Assembly: GCF_018200035.1 (NCBI RefSeq)
Contig: NZ_CP073583.1
Location: forward strand, 1 to 64,000
DNA length: 64,000 nucleotides
From: Sulfitobacter albidus
GTDB taxonomy: Bacteria > Pseudomonadota > Alphaproteobacteria > Rhodobacterales > Rhodobacteraceae
Direction: 5' to 3'
Shown here: one piece after another, positions 47,088 to 62,000 of the stretch
Position numbering within the stretch: the stretch's first letter is position 1
Layout: each line of letters opens with the position of its first letter
The notes under the pieces: model-generated
The model's database searches: none
Seen by the model: the letters and a program-made list of their open reading frames with translations, nothing else
What the model was told of the DNA's origin: nothing
Program-made: the position numbers and the translations under genes

Positions 47088-50000
47088 ATGTCCGGCAGGC
47101 GGTGGTGTATGTTCTCAGGTGTAACTGGTGCGATTCGCGCCCTTGTGATTTTGACGCTGTCGCTTTTTGCGACGGTTACCCATGCCACGCAATTCACGCG
47201 GTCGGTGCCGGGGACGGCATTGGCGTTGCCGGATGACTATCCCGAAGCGGGCGGCGTTGCGATTGTGCTCGTGGGCGTCAACGGCAATGCCTATTTCCAG
47301 TTCTCCAATCCCGCCGGTGCGTTCCGCGGTTTCAACTTCAACGGTGATCCGGCGCGGTTCCGCGGCAACCCGTTCACCATCAACGATCCCATCGGGCTCG
47401 ATTGCGGGTTCTCGACCTGTACGACCTATTTCGGCGGCGCCATCGCGACCGCCTACATCCGGTTCTCGGCGTTTGACGGCGACACGCAAGTCGGCGGTTT
47501 TGACGAAGATGACATCAGCCTGCGCCTGAACGGGTTTGACGTTGGCAACTGGTCGGATGTCACGACCGAGATCACCGACAACTCCGGCCTCAACGGGTTC
47601 GGTCAGGTGCGGGGCTTTGGCAACCAGACGTTCAACACCGGCTGGTTCACCACCAGCAACGCAGCACTGCTGAGCAACATCCTGACCACGGGGCAGACGA
47701 CGACACAGGTCTTTGACCGCGATCCCAACGACAACTACTGGGATTTCCGGCGCGGCAACAATCTGGCGAACCAGGACATCGTGACCGTCGCACCCGGCTA
47801 CACCATCGAGAAAAGTGCCGACGCCACGGCCTTTGCCACCGTGGGGGAGACGATCACCTACAGCTATGTGGTGACCAACATCGGGTCGGTTCCGATTCGC
47901 CAGCTTTCGGTGAGCGATGACAAGATCGGGGCGGTCAGCTGCAACAAGACCGTCATTCAGGATACCAACCCCGGCGGCACGGCGGATTTCGCGACCTGTC
48001 AGGCGACCTATCAGATCACGCAGGAAGATTTCGACGCGGGCGAGGTGACAAACATCGCAAAGGCCATCGGCGTGCCGGATTTCGGCACCCTTGGGGAGCT
48101 GACCGACACGCTGACGCTGACGGGCCCCGCCGCCACGCCAGTGCTGTTCGTAGACAAGACCAGCACCCTTTCGGCCTTTGGCAATGCGGGCACGTCCGTT
48201 CCCTACAGCTTTCTGATCCGCAATGACGGCGATGTGACGCTGAGCAATTTCACCGTCAGCGACAGCCTGATCCCGTCACTGGTCTGCGCGGTGCCGGACC
48301 TTGCACCGGGGGATGATTTCACATGCTCGGGCAATTACACCGTCCTGCAATCGGACGTGGATGCCTTTGCCAATAACGCCACCGATCAACTGAGCAATAC
48401 GGTCACGGTCAGCGCGGATACGCCGCGCGACGGGCGGATCACGCAGACCGATACGCTCGATCTGCCCGGCCCGGCAACGAACGTCGATCTTGAGCTGACC
48501 AAGACCGCGGTCGAAACGACCTACGCCGCCGAGGGCGATCTGATCAACTACCAGATCGTGCTGCGCAACGCGGGCAACGTGACCTTCCCCGCCGCCCCCG
48601 CCGTCACCGATCCGCAGGCAGGCACGGTCAGCTGCCCCGCAGGCCCGATCGCGCCGGGCAATTCCGTGACCTGTACCGCCAGCTACGCGGTCATGCAGGC
48701 TGACATCGACAGCGGCAGTTTCACCAATACGGCCAGCGCCACCGTCACCGTCGCGGGGCAAAGCGACACCGCAAGCGACAACGCGCTCGTGAACGCGACC
48801 CGCACGCCGGGTCTGAGCCTTGACAAGACGCTCGATCCCACCTCGCCCAGCCAATTTGACACCACGGGTGTCGGGCTGACCTATGAATATCTGCTGACCA
48901 ATACCGGCAACATCACGATTGAAAGCCTCTCGGTCTCGGACAACCGGGTGGGCGTGACCTGCGCCGTGACGACGCTGGCACCGGGGGAAAGCACAACCTG
49001 TACCTCCGCGACCTATTCGACGGGGCAGGGAGACGTGAACCGGGGGTTCATCCTCAACACCGCCACGGCAACGGGGACCGAGGCAGGCGGCGGTGGCGCC
49101 ACCGTGACCTCCAACACCGATCAGGTCAGCGTGCCGGCCGTGCAACTGCCCGAGATCGAGCTGACCAAGACCGCACCGGTCGTGGCGGCGGCGGACTATA
49201 ACGTGGGTGAGGTCGTCACCTATACTTTCGCGGTTCGCAACACCGGCAACGTGCGGATCGACACCAACATCGGCGTGACCGAAGTCACCATCACCGATGA
49301 CAAGATCGGCACATTCACCTGTTTCACCGGGGCACTGACCCGGGGCCAGACGCGCAGCTGTACCGAGACGTATGAGCTTACGTCCGATGATATTGACGCG
49401 GGCGTTGTCATCAACACTGCGGTCGCCAGCGCGGGGCCGACGGATTCAGATCAAGTCACGGCGATCATCGCACCGGATTTCAACCCGTCGATCTCACTGG
49501 TCAAGTCGACAGGCACGGCGTCGGTGGATGCGACCACCGACAGCATTTCCTACAGTTTTGAGGTCGAGAATACCGGCGACGTTCGGATCCTGTCGACGAT
49601 CCAGATCAACGATCCGTTGCTGAGCGCCCCCGCGGTCTGCACGCAGCCCGTCAACTTTGATCCCGGCGATACCTTTACCTGCACGGGCACCCGCACCGGC
49701 ATCACGCAAGCCGAACTGGACGCCGGTCAGGTGCTCAACGAGGCGACGGCGAGTTTTGACTTTACGCGCAACGGGGTGACCACGACCGTGACGTCGGATG
49801 CGGACACGGCCACCGTGCCCGTTGTCGCCGCGCCGGATGCGGTGCTGAGCAAGACGGGGCCAACCACCTACAGTGCATTTGACGAGGCGCTGACGTACAC
49901 CTTCCGCGTCACCAACCCCGGCAATGTCACCCTGCGCACGGCAACCGTGACCGATCCGCTGATCCCGACGCTGAACTGTACGCTGACGGACATCGCGCCG

Positions 50001-53000
50001 GGCACCTTCCAAGAATGTACGGGCCAGTACCGCGTGACACAGGCCAACATGGACGATGAGACGTTCACCAATCTTGCGAGCCTTCTGGCCCAACCCGCGC
50101 AGGGCGCGCAGCAGACCGATACCGCCACGGCGAACTCAAATCTTGCCGCCGGAGCGGGGACCAAGATTGCGGCGATCACAAAATCCGCCGACCGCACAAG
50201 TTTTTCGACCGTGGGCGAGCAGGTGACATTCACCATGGCGGTTGAAAATACGGGCACGCAGACGCTGAGCAATCTGATGGTCACGGATGTCCTGGACGCC
50301 GGGTTCAGCTGCACGATCCCGACCCTGGCGCCGGGCGTGATCGACCGGACCTGTTCGTTCCAGGTCACCGTTGACCAGGCGGATATCGATCGCGGAACGA
50401 TCGTGAATACCGCTACCGTCGATAGCCCCGAAATCTCCGCCGTCAGCGCCGGCGACAGTGTGACGGGCCCGACGCGCACGGCGTCGTTCGTGCTGGATAA
50501 ATCCGCGCCCGCCGCCTTTACCGGGGCTGGGCAGACGGTGAATTTTGAATTCCTGGTGCGCAACACCGGCAACGTGACGCTGACCAATGTCGTGGTGAGC
50601 GACGATTTCTTTGATCCCGCTTTCAGCTGCACGGTGCCCAGCCTTGCGCCCGGCGTCTCGGACCGCAGCTGTACCGCCAGCTACATCACCGAACAGGGCG
50701 ATGTGGATCGCGGGTCGATCACCAATACCGCGCGCGCGGATGCAACAGCGCCGGCCGGGGTCGCCGCCCCCGCAAGACAGACCGATACTGTTGTTGTGTC
50801 CGGCCCAGCGGCCCGGCCCGCCGTGACGATCACCAAGGCTGCCACGGACGGCGCCTTCACCTCTGCCACCGATAGCGAAGCCTACACCTTTGTCGTGCGC
50901 AACACCGGTAATGTGACCCTGACCGGGTTGACGGTGGCCGATACCGATCTCGGCTTCAGCTGTGCACTCGCCGATCTGGCGCCGGGCGATACGGCGACGC
51001 GTTGCGCGGATGCCTCCCCGCTGGGCGCTGTCAAGAGCTTTGATCAGGCGGACGTCGATCTGGGCAGCTACACCAACGTGGCCACTGTCACGGGTCAATC
51101 CCTCGTCGGCGCCGCGCCGGTCAGTGACAGCGACAGTGTGACGGTCAACGGCCCCGCGCAGGTGCCCGCGCTTGAGATCGACAAGAACACAAATTTTGTC
51201 GGGCAGATCTCGACGGTGGGGGAGACGCTTTCCTACACGTACCGGGTGACGAACCGGGGGAATGTGACCCTGACAAACCCGATTACGGTGAGCGACGACC
51301 GTATCGCGACGGTGAATTGCCCCGCGCTTCCCGCATCGGGTCTGGCACCGGGTCTGTTCATCGACTGTAGTGCGCAGACCACCGTGACGCTGCAAAACCT
51401 CGACGACGGGTTTGTCGAAAATACGGCAACGGCATCGGTCACGCAGACGGTGATCCCGCAGACACCCGGTGGCCCGACACAGGTCACCGCGACGTCCGCC
51501 CCCGATACGGTTCGCATCGAGGCGGATCAGGCGCCCGCGCTGTCGATCCTCAAACGGGTGCAGGTCGGCTCGGCCGCAAGCTACGACAGCGTCGGCGATA
51601 CCGTGAGGTTTGAATACGTCGTCACGAACACCGGCAATGTGACGACAACGGCGCCGATCACGGTAAGTGATGACAAGATCCCCGGCACGCTGACCTGCGG
51701 CACCGCCCCGATTGCGCCCGGCGCAAGCGTCACCTGTGCGCAGGATTACACGGCGGATCTGACCGCACTGAACGACGGGTCGGTGACCAATATCGCCACT
51801 GCAAGCACGGTATTCGAAGGACAGCCCGTCGTATCGGGCCCCGACAGCGTGACGATCAACGCGGTGCAGCGCCCGGCGCTGTCTGTGGTCAAGACCTTCA
51901 CCGGCACCGACCGGCCCGGCTTTTTTGATCTGGGCGATACGCTCAGCTATTCGATTGTCGTCACCAACACCGGTAATGTCAGCATCGACGGGCCGATCAC
52001 ACTGAACGACAGCCTGATCTCCTTTCCGGGGGGCTTTGCCTGTGACGCGTTGACCGGCAACGTGCTGGATCCGACGCAGACCTATACCTGTACGGCCACC
52101 CACCGGGTCACGCAGAACGACCTTGATCTGGGGGCTGCGACCAACGTCGTGACCGCCACCGGCAGTTTTGACGGCACCCCGGTGCAGTCGCCGGCCGATG
52201 ATGCGATCTATCCTGTTGACGCGCTTCCCGCGCTCTCGCTCGAAAAGGTGGCGCTGCCCGATCCTTCGATGCTGGGCATGGCCGGCGATATCGTCAACTA
52301 CAGCTATACCGTGCGCAATACCGGCAACGTGGGTCTGGTGGGCGCGATCCTTATCGAGGATGACAGGATCGGCACGCGTGAGTGTAAACCGGCGGCCGGG
52401 GGCGCCACACCTGCGCTGACCACCTCACAGCCCGGAAATGTCATTACCTGTCAGTTCCCCTACACCCTGACACAGGCGGATGTGGACAACGGATCCGTCA
52501 CCAACAACGCCACCGCCCGCACCACCTATGCCGCCTCCGGCGCGAGCCCGACGCGGGTCGTCTCGCCCAATGCGGATGCGACCGTGACGCTGGACGAAAT
52601 GCCGGGGCTGACCGTCGTCAAGGAGATGATCACCGCCGTCGGTGCAGGTGCGCAGGCGGGTCAGGACCTGACCTACCGGATCACTGCGACGAACAGCGGC
52701 AACCAGACGCTGCGCGGTGTTGGCATCACCGATCCGCTGATTGCGGATCTAAGCTGTACCGTGACGCCCGGCGGCGCGGCGGCGCCCGCGAATGTGACCC
52801 TGCTGCCCGGCGCCGCGCTGGTGTGTACCGGCGAGTATACCGTGGGCCAGGACGATCTTGACCGTCAGACTCTGCTGAACACCGCAAACGCCAGTGCCAC
52901 CGATCCGCAAGGCGCCACGGTGAGCGGCACCGACGGTGCAACGGTGCAGCTGGCCGCGCCCGTCGTCGACATGACCGTGACCAAGCGCACGCTGCGCGAT

Positions 53001-56000
53001 ACCGGGCCGGACAGCGATTTTGTCGTGGCGGGGCAGCAGATCACCTTTGCCGTCGCGGTCGAGAATACGGGCAATATCACGCTCTCCTCTGCGGTGGTGA
53101 CGGACGCACGCAACGTGCTGCCCAGCAGCTGTACCGTGGGGCCGATCGCCCCCGGTGCGACGGATGACACCTGCCGGTTTACCTATGTGGTGACGCAGGC
53201 GGATGTGGATGCGATCAATACGGCCGCGGGCGAAACCTTTGGCGGGTTCACGAATGTCGCCAGCGTGACGGCCACGCCAAATAATCCCGACCTTGTTCCG
53301 ATCACCGAGACCGGGGAAGTCTTTGTGCGTGGACCGCTGCGCGAGACGGATTTCCTGCTGTCCAAGAGCGCCGACGCGCCCCAGATCAATGTGCAGGGCC
53401 AGATCGTCACCTACACCTACCGCGTGGTGAACGCGGGCAATGTGACGCTGACCGAAGTGCCGCAGATCACCGATGACAAGATCGGTACCTTTGCCTGCGG
53501 TCCGCTGCCCGCAGGGGGCCTTCCGCCCGAGCAGACGTTGAGCTGTCGGGCCACATATGAGGTGACGCAGCCGGATCTGGATGCGGGTGGCGTGACCAAT
53601 ATCGCAACGGTGACCAGCTCCGAAGTGGCGCCGAAGCCCGCGCATACCGCCAGCCTGACCATCAACGCCGGCGGCGACCCGGCGCTGAGCCTCGTGAAGA
53701 CTCCATCGGCCACGTCCGGGCTGCGCGCGGGCGAGGATGTGACCTATACCTACACCGTCACGAACATCGGGAATTTCACCCTGTCGGATGTGACGATCGT
53801 TGACCGGCACCAGTCGGCGTCGGGCATTGCCTCGCTTACGTTCGACAGTGAAACGCTGACGCGCGACGTCAATACCGTGGGCACCTCGACAGACACGGCG
53901 GGCCCCGGTGTGTGGAGCACGCTTGCGCCGGGTGACGAGATCACCTTTACCGCACGCTACCGCGTGACGGTCGCGGATATTGATCAGCAGGTGACGCTGG
54001 CAAACCTAGCCACGGTAACGGCAACCCCGCCCGCCGGGCAGACCGCACCACGCGCACAGGACAACTCTGCCGTGACCGTCGCTCCAAAGGCGCCGGGACT
54101 GAGCGTGGTCAAGACGGCGGATACCAGCAATCTGATCGCCCCCGAGGCGGTTGGCCAGCAGGTGCCCTTTACCATCGTGGTAACGAATACCGGCAATCAG
54201 ACGCTGAGCGCGCCAAGCCTGACGGACACGCTGACCGATGCCGCCAACGGGGCGCTGACGCTGAACGCGGGGCCGACATTCGACAGCGGGGATGACAACG
54301 GCAATGGTGTTCTCGATACCGGTGAAAGCTGGACCTATCTGGCGCGCTATGACCTTACCCAGCAGGCGATTGACGCGGGCGGATTCACCAACGCCGTTGA
54401 CGTGCGTGCGACCGATCCGCAAGGCCAGCCCGTCAGTGGCAGCGATACCATCGTGCCTGTCGTGATCGACAATGCGCCGACGATCGGCGTTGTGAAAACC
54501 GCCGTGGTGGATGACGGCGGGGATGGCACGGCTGTCGAAAATGATACGGTGACCTATACCTACACGGTCTCTAACACGGGCAATGTGACAGTTCTGGACG
54601 TGCAGCTGGCCGAGACGGGATTTGGCGGCACCGGCACGGCGCCCACACCGGTACGTGCGGCGGGCGGGGTCGAGATTGGCGGAAGCGCAAGCCTGCCTGA
54701 TCTGCCCGTGGGCAGCGGGCCCCTCACCTATACAGCCACCTACGCACTGACGCAGGCGGATATCGACGCGGGCAACCTCAGCAATCAGGCGACCGCGACC
54801 GGCGTCAGCCCGGCGGGTGTGGCGGCGCGGGATCTGTCGGACGACAACAGCCCGGCAACCGGTGCCGATGACGCGACGGTGACACCGCTTGGCGCCGTGC
54901 CGTCGATGCGCGTCGAAAAACGCGCCGATACCAGCGCGCTTTCCGCGATCCCGCAGGTTGGCGAGAGCATCACCTTTACCATCACCGTCGCCAACACGGG
55001 CAATGTGACGCTGACACAACCCACGCTTGCCGATCAGTTGACCACGGCGGATGGGGGCGCGCTGGCGCTGAACGACGGTCCGCGCCAGATTGCGGGGGAC
55101 GCCAACGCCAACGGGCGCCTCGATGTCGGTGAAACGTTTGTCTACACCGCGCGCTACGACCTGCAACAGGCCGCCCTCGACAGCGAGGGCATTGCGAACA
55201 CCGTGCGCGCCACGAGTGCTGCGCCGAACGGCGATCCCGTCAGTGACATCTCGGACGATGATGCGGGGGCGACGGATAGCAGCGGCGACGGCAATCCGGC
55301 GAACGATCCGACGCTTGTACCGCTGGCGGTCAATCCCGGCGTGGCGCTCGTGAAAACCGCGACGCTCGACGATGGTGGCGACGGGCGGGCAGATGCAGGG
55401 GACGAGATCACTTATGTCTTTACCGTCTCTAACACGGGCTCCCAGACCCTGTTTGATGTGACCTTGCAAGAGACCGCCTTTTCCGGGACCGGTGCGCCGG
55501 TGGTGCCCGTCTATCAGAACGGCGGCAGTTTTGTCGGCAACGAGGCTGCGGTGGATCTTCCGGCCGGTGGCGCGCCGGCGGTCTTTACCGCCGTATACGC
55601 GCTGACGCAGGCGGATATCGACGCGGGCGGCGTGATCAATCAGGCAAGCGCAACCGTGACCGACCCCGATGGCGTGACGTTGAGCGATCTGTCGGATCCG
55701 GCAAACCCGGCGAGTGACGGCCCGACGGCCCTGCCGACCCCCCGCGCGCCGGCGCTGCAAACGGTGAAACGCGCGGCGCCCGCATTGTCGTCACCGGTGC
55801 AAGTCGGTGACCGGATCGCCTACACCATCGACGTGCGCAATATCGGCAACGTCACCCTTGGCACGCCAACGCTTGTCGACACGCTCACGGATGCGGCAGG
55901 CCAGCCGCTTACGCTGACCGAGGCGCCAATCTTTCAATCGGGGGACACCAATACAAACGACCGCCTCGATGTAGGCGAGACCTGGACCTACACGGCCGCG

Positions 56001-59000
56001 TTCACGCTCACCCAGCCCGCGATCGATGCGGGTGGTGTGTCCAACACGGTAACAGCGCAGGCCGTAGATCCATCCGGCGCAAGTGTCAGTGATGTCTCGG
56101 ACGACAGTGCGGATGCGCCGGCCGATCGCGATCCGACGACCACGGCCCTGCCGCGCACGCCGGCCATCGGTCTGGTCAAGGCGGCAAGCCTTGACACCGG
56201 GGCGGACGGTGTTGCGGGTCTGGGCGATACGGTGACCTATACCTACACCGTGACCAATCTGGGCAACGTCACCCTGCGCGACATCACCGTGGATGAGACG
56301 ACATTCAGCGGGACAGGGACGGCACCGGTGCCGTCCCTGCAAAGCGGGGGCGCGGATCTGGGCGGCGGCGCTGCGCTGGATTTGCCAGTGGGCACCACGC
56401 CGATGGTGTTCACGGCGACCTATACCCTCACGCAGGAAGATGTGGACGCGGGCGGGCTGAGCAACAGCGCGCTGGCCACCGGCACCGACCCGACCGGCAC
56501 GCCCGTCACGGATGCCTCGGATGATGAGACAGCCGGGGCAGGGGCGGCCGACCCGACCGTTCTGGATCTGCCCGAAGCACCCTTGCTCGACGTGACCAAG
56601 ACCGCCGACACCAGCGGCCTGCGCGATCCCGCGCAGGCGGGGGACGCGATTGCCTTCACCATCACGGTGGCGAACTCGGGCAATGTCACGCTTGATACCG
56701 TTGCGCTGGCGGATACGTTTACGCGCCGCGACGGCACGCCGCTGAGCCTCACACCGGTGCTGACGGGTGGCGACAATGGCGTCGCGGGTGATCTGGAGGT
56801 GGGCGAGACATGGACCTACCGCGCAAGCCACACGCTGACCCAGGCGGATATCGACGCGGGCGGCGTGCGCAATCAGGCGGTCGCGACGGCGAACACACCC
56901 GGCGGGACCGCGGTCAGCGATACCTCCAACAATGGCGACGACACCGATGGCAATGACAGCGATGATCCGACAGTCATCAATATCGGTGGCGCGCCGGTCT
57001 TTACGATGAACAAGCGGATCGCGGCGGATGCGCCTGCGGTTATCGACACGCGCGGCCAATCGGTGCCGTTCGAGTTTGTGATCACCAATACCGGCACGGT
57101 GACCCTGACCGCGCCCATCACCGTCAGCGACGCATTGATCGATGCGCAGGGGCTGGGCGGCGTCAGCTGCCCCGCGCCACCGATTGCACCGGGCGCGCAG
57201 ATCATCTGTACCGGCAGCTATGCGGTGCAGCAGGCTGATCTGGATCGCGGCTCGTTTGTGAATACTGCCACGGCGACCAGCACCCAGCCTGTCGTGCCGG
57301 AGAACCCCGGTGATCCCGATACGGTAACGATTGTCACCGATCCCAGCGCCGTGACCACGCCGCTGACGCAAAACCCTGCGAGCCAGTTGGCCAAGGGGCT
57401 CGCGCCCGGCTCTGCCGCGACATTCGCCGCCGTGGGGGACCAGATCACCTACCGCTTTACCGTGACGAACGTCGGCAACGTGACGCTGCCGGGTCCGATC
57501 ACCGTGGATGATGACCGTATCGGCACGGGGCTTTCCTGTGTGGCCGGTCCGCTTGCCGTCGGGGAAGAGGCGTTTTGCGATCATGTCTGGACGGCGGCGC
57601 AGCCCGATCTGGACGCGGGCGAGGTGACCAACACCGCCACCGCCGAGACGTCGTTCGGGCAGGTCGCGGTATCCTCGCCGCCGGTCAGCTATACCGCGCC
57701 TGCGGTGCAGACCAAATCACTGGGCTTTGCCAAGGCGCTCGTCAGTGCGACGCCGGATCTGTTCGATGTCGGCACGCGGCTGGACTATCGGTTTACCGTC
57801 ACGAACACGGGCAATGTCACCGTCGACGGCCCGATTACCATCAGCGATACGCTGGCCGCCGACGCCAGCTGTCCGGCGCTGCCGGGCGGGACCCTTGCAC
57901 CGGGGGCCGAGCTGATCTGTAGCGGCAGCTATGTTCTGCGTTCAGGGGATATCGCGCTGGGGGCCACGACCAATGTGGCGAGCGCCAGCGGCACGATTGA
58001 TGGCGCGCCGATCCCCTCGAACAGTGATGATGCGATCTACCCGGTTGGCGCGACGCCCGCGCTGACGCTGAGCAAGGCGGCGGTGCCGGTGGATGTCACC
58101 TTTACCACTTTGGGCGAGATAATCACCTACAGCTACACGGTCACCAATTCCTCCAACGCGGGGCTGAGCGAGGATATCATCCTCACCGACAACCGTCTCG
58201 ATGCGCCGTTTGTCTGCTATGACGCGGCGGCGAACGGGGTGTTCAACGTAGGCCAGACGGTGACCTGTAGCGCGCAATACGCCGTGACGCAGGCGGATCT
58301 GGACGCGGGCTTTGTCACGAACGAGGCGCTTGCAGGCACGACCTTTGCCCCCGGAACCCCCGACGAGATTGCCGTGCTGTCGCCCCCGGCGCGCGTGACC
58401 GTCGATGCGGTACCGGCCCCGGCGCTGACGGTGGCCAAGCAGATCGTGGATCCGCCCGCCGCCGCCTCTGCTGGAGACACGCTGAGCTATCGTCTGACGG
58501 CGACCAACACCGGCAACCAGACGCTGTCGGCGGTGTCGCTGGTCGATCCGCTGATCCCGGCGCTGGCCTGTACGGTCGATGCACAGCCCGCGCCCGCGAA
58601 TACGGTTTTGGCGCCGGGGCAGGCGCTGGTATGCACCGGCACTTACACGGTCATGCTTGCCGACGTGAACGCGCAAGAGCTGTTCAATACTGCTACCGCC
58701 ACGGGCCAGTCCCCGCAGGGCGTCGAAGCCAGCGGCAGCGACAGCGTGCCTGCACCGATCGCGCCCGCCGACCCCGCGCTGAGTATCGTGAAAACGCTGG
58801 AGCCCGTGCGCCCGGCGGGTGTTGCCGCCTACACGCAGGCGGGAGAGGTTCTGCAATTCCGCCTGACCGCGCGCAACGCGGGCAATGTCACGCTCAACGG
58901 GATCATGCTGAGCGATGCGCGGGCCACGGTGCCGGCGAATTGCGACATCGGCACCCTCGATCCGGGGCAGGAGAATGGCAGCTGTCTGGTTTCCTACACG

Positions 59001-62000
59001 GTGACGCAGGCCGATGTGGACGCGGTTGGCGCGCGGGCCGGCGATAGCTTTGCCGGGTTCGTCAATGTGGCAACCGGGACGGCGACCGCCGCCACGCCCG
59101 ACGCGCCTCAGGTGCCGGGCCGGGCAGAGCTTTTCGTGCGCGGGCCAGAGCCTGCGCCCGCCTTTACCCTCGACAAGACCGCCGATGTGGCGGAGATTTC
59201 GCGGGCGGGGGATGCCGTTGCCTATACCTATCTGGTGACCAACAGCGGCAACATCACCCTGCGTGCGCAGCCGGTTGTTACCGATGACCGCATCGCCAAT
59301 GTGACCTGCGCACCGATCCCGCAGGCGGGCCTGCTGCCGGGGCAAAGCCTGACCTGCACGGCGCCCTACACGGTGACGCAAGCCGACATCGATGCAGGCG
59401 GCGTGACGAACATCGCCTCCGTCAGCTCGCCCGAGGTGCCCCTGCCTGCCACACCGGGGGCGGAGACCGACAGCGTGACGCTGCCGGCCACTGCCGCGCC
59501 CGCCTTGCTGATTGCCAAGACGGCAGATGCGACCGACGCGCTGGTTGCGGGGCAAACGATCACCTACACCTACCGCGTCACCAACGCAGGCAACGTGACG
59601 CTGAGCGAGGTTGCGGTGACGGATCAGCACACCTCGGCCAGCGGTACGGTTGCACTGACGCTTTCGGGCGACGCCCTCGACACCGATGCGGCGCCTGCGG
59701 GCGACAGTAGCGATGCGACCGAGGACAACGCCGTCTGGAGCAGTCTTGCTCCCGGCGATACCGCGCGGTTTACCGCCACTTATCTGGTGACGCAGGGCGA
59801 TGTGGATGCGCAGGACGCCATCGCAAACACCGCCAGCGTGACCGCCGACCTGCCCGACGGGCAGGGGGGCGTGACCGCCACCACCACGGTTGAGGTGACA
59901 CCCGCCGCGCCAACGCCCGCGTTGACCGTGCTCAAGACCGTGGATCTGGCCAATGTCTCTACCCCGCCGCAGGTGGGTGAGACGCTGCCCTACACCATCA
60001 CGGTAGCAAACACCGGCAACCAGAGCCTGCGCAACGTGACACTTGCCGATACGCTGCGCCGTCTGGACAACACCGAAGTGCCGCTTGCCCAGGCGCCGGT
60101 GCGTGTTGCCGGAGATGGCGGCGTGGCCGATGTGCTCGACGTTGGGGAGACCTGGACCTACACCGCGCAACACGTGCTGACGCAGGACGATGTGGATGCC
60201 GGCGGTGTCGCCAACAGCGCAATCGCACGCGGCCTGTCGCCGCAGAATATACCTGTCAGCGATCAATCCGACGACGGTGTGCCCGATAATGGCGCAGACA
60301 ATCCCACGATCACTGCCGTGCCTGCGGCGCCGCTGCTGGACGTGGTCAAGACCGTCAGCACCCCCGCCACTGCGGTAGGCGAAACGGTCGTCTTTGACAT
60401 CGCGCTGCGCAATGCGGGCAACGTGACGCTGCGGGACGTGGGCATCCTGTCGGAAACGCTGGTGCGGGCCGACGGCACGCCGCTGGCGCTCAACGGGGCG
60501 CCGATCTTTGTCGGTGCGTCCGGGGGGTCTTCGGTCGGGGATCTGGAGCCGGGTGAGACGGCAACCTACCGCGCGTTCTATACGCTTGTGCAGGGCGATC
60601 TGGACGCCGGGGGCATCCGCAATTCCGCGCGCGCCATCGGTACACCTCCCATCGGCTCCCCGGTGACGGACGTGAGCGACAATGGCGACGACACGGATGG
60701 GAACGCCACCGATGATCCCACCGTCCAGAGCATTCCCGCCGCGCCCGCGCTGAGCCTGCTGAAAGCGGTATCGGACGAGACGCCCGCAACATTTGACGGC
60801 GTGGATCAGCGGATCGACTACGTGTTTACCGTCACGAACACGGGCAATGTCACCATTGCCGGGCCGATCAGCGTCACCGACGCGCTGTTGAGCGACGGGG
60901 TAAGCTGCCCCGCGCTGCCGGCAAACGGTTTGGCGCCGGAAGAAGCGCTCACCTGTACCGGGAGCTATCTGACGACGCAGGCGGACGTTGATGCGGGCCG
61001 GATCGACAACACGGCGACCGCCAGCGCGAACGGCACGACCTCGCCGCCCGCGACGGCGACGATCCTTGCCCAGCAGACCCCGTCACTGAGCCTGAGCAAA
61101 ACGGCCGAGCCCGTCCCGGCTGCGGAATTCTTTACCGGGAAGGTCGTGCGCTACACCTACGTGACGACGAATACCGGCAACACCACGATCACGGCACCGG
61201 TCACCGTGACCGACAACCTGATCCCGGCGGCGGGCATCACCTGCGATGCCTTCCCGGCAGCAGGGCTCGCCCCCGGTGAAACGACGACCTGCCGGGCGGA
61301 TTACACCGTAACGGCAACGGATGTGGATCTGGGCAGCGTCATCAACATCGCGACGGCGACCGATGGCACGACCATTTCGCCGCTGGCCTCGGCGTTGATT
61401 CCCGATGCGGGCGTTCCGGCCCTGTCGATCGTGAAATCCGTGGCCGCAGGCGCAAGCTTTGATGCGGCGGGCGACACGGTGCCGTTCAGCTTTGACGTTA
61501 CCAACAGTGGCACACGGGCCTTTGCGGCGCCTGTCACCGTGACCGACACGCTCTTTGGCGCGGTTGCCTGTTTCACGCCCAGTGCCGCCGACCCGGATCT
61601 GCGGGCGGGCGAGACTGTTACCTGCGGGGGCACCTATACCGTGACCCAGGCCGATCTGGACCGTGGGTCGATTTTCAACGAGGCCTTTGCCCAGACGACA
61701 TTCGGACCTGAGGCGGCGCCGGTGACCTCGCAGCCAAGCTCGGTCGAGGTGCGTGCATTGATCGCGCCAGCCCTGACGCTGGCCAAACGCGCGGCGCCGC
61801 TCCCCGTCACGGGCGTGGGTCAGGCGCTGACCTATACGCTCACGGCAACCAACGCGGGCAACCAGACGCTGCGCAATGTGGTGATCCGCGATCCGATGCT
61901 GCGCGGATTCAGCTGCCAGCGCGACACGCTGGCGATTGCGCAGACGCTGGAATGCAGCGGCACCTACGCCGTGACCCAGGCCGACATCGATGCTGGCAGT

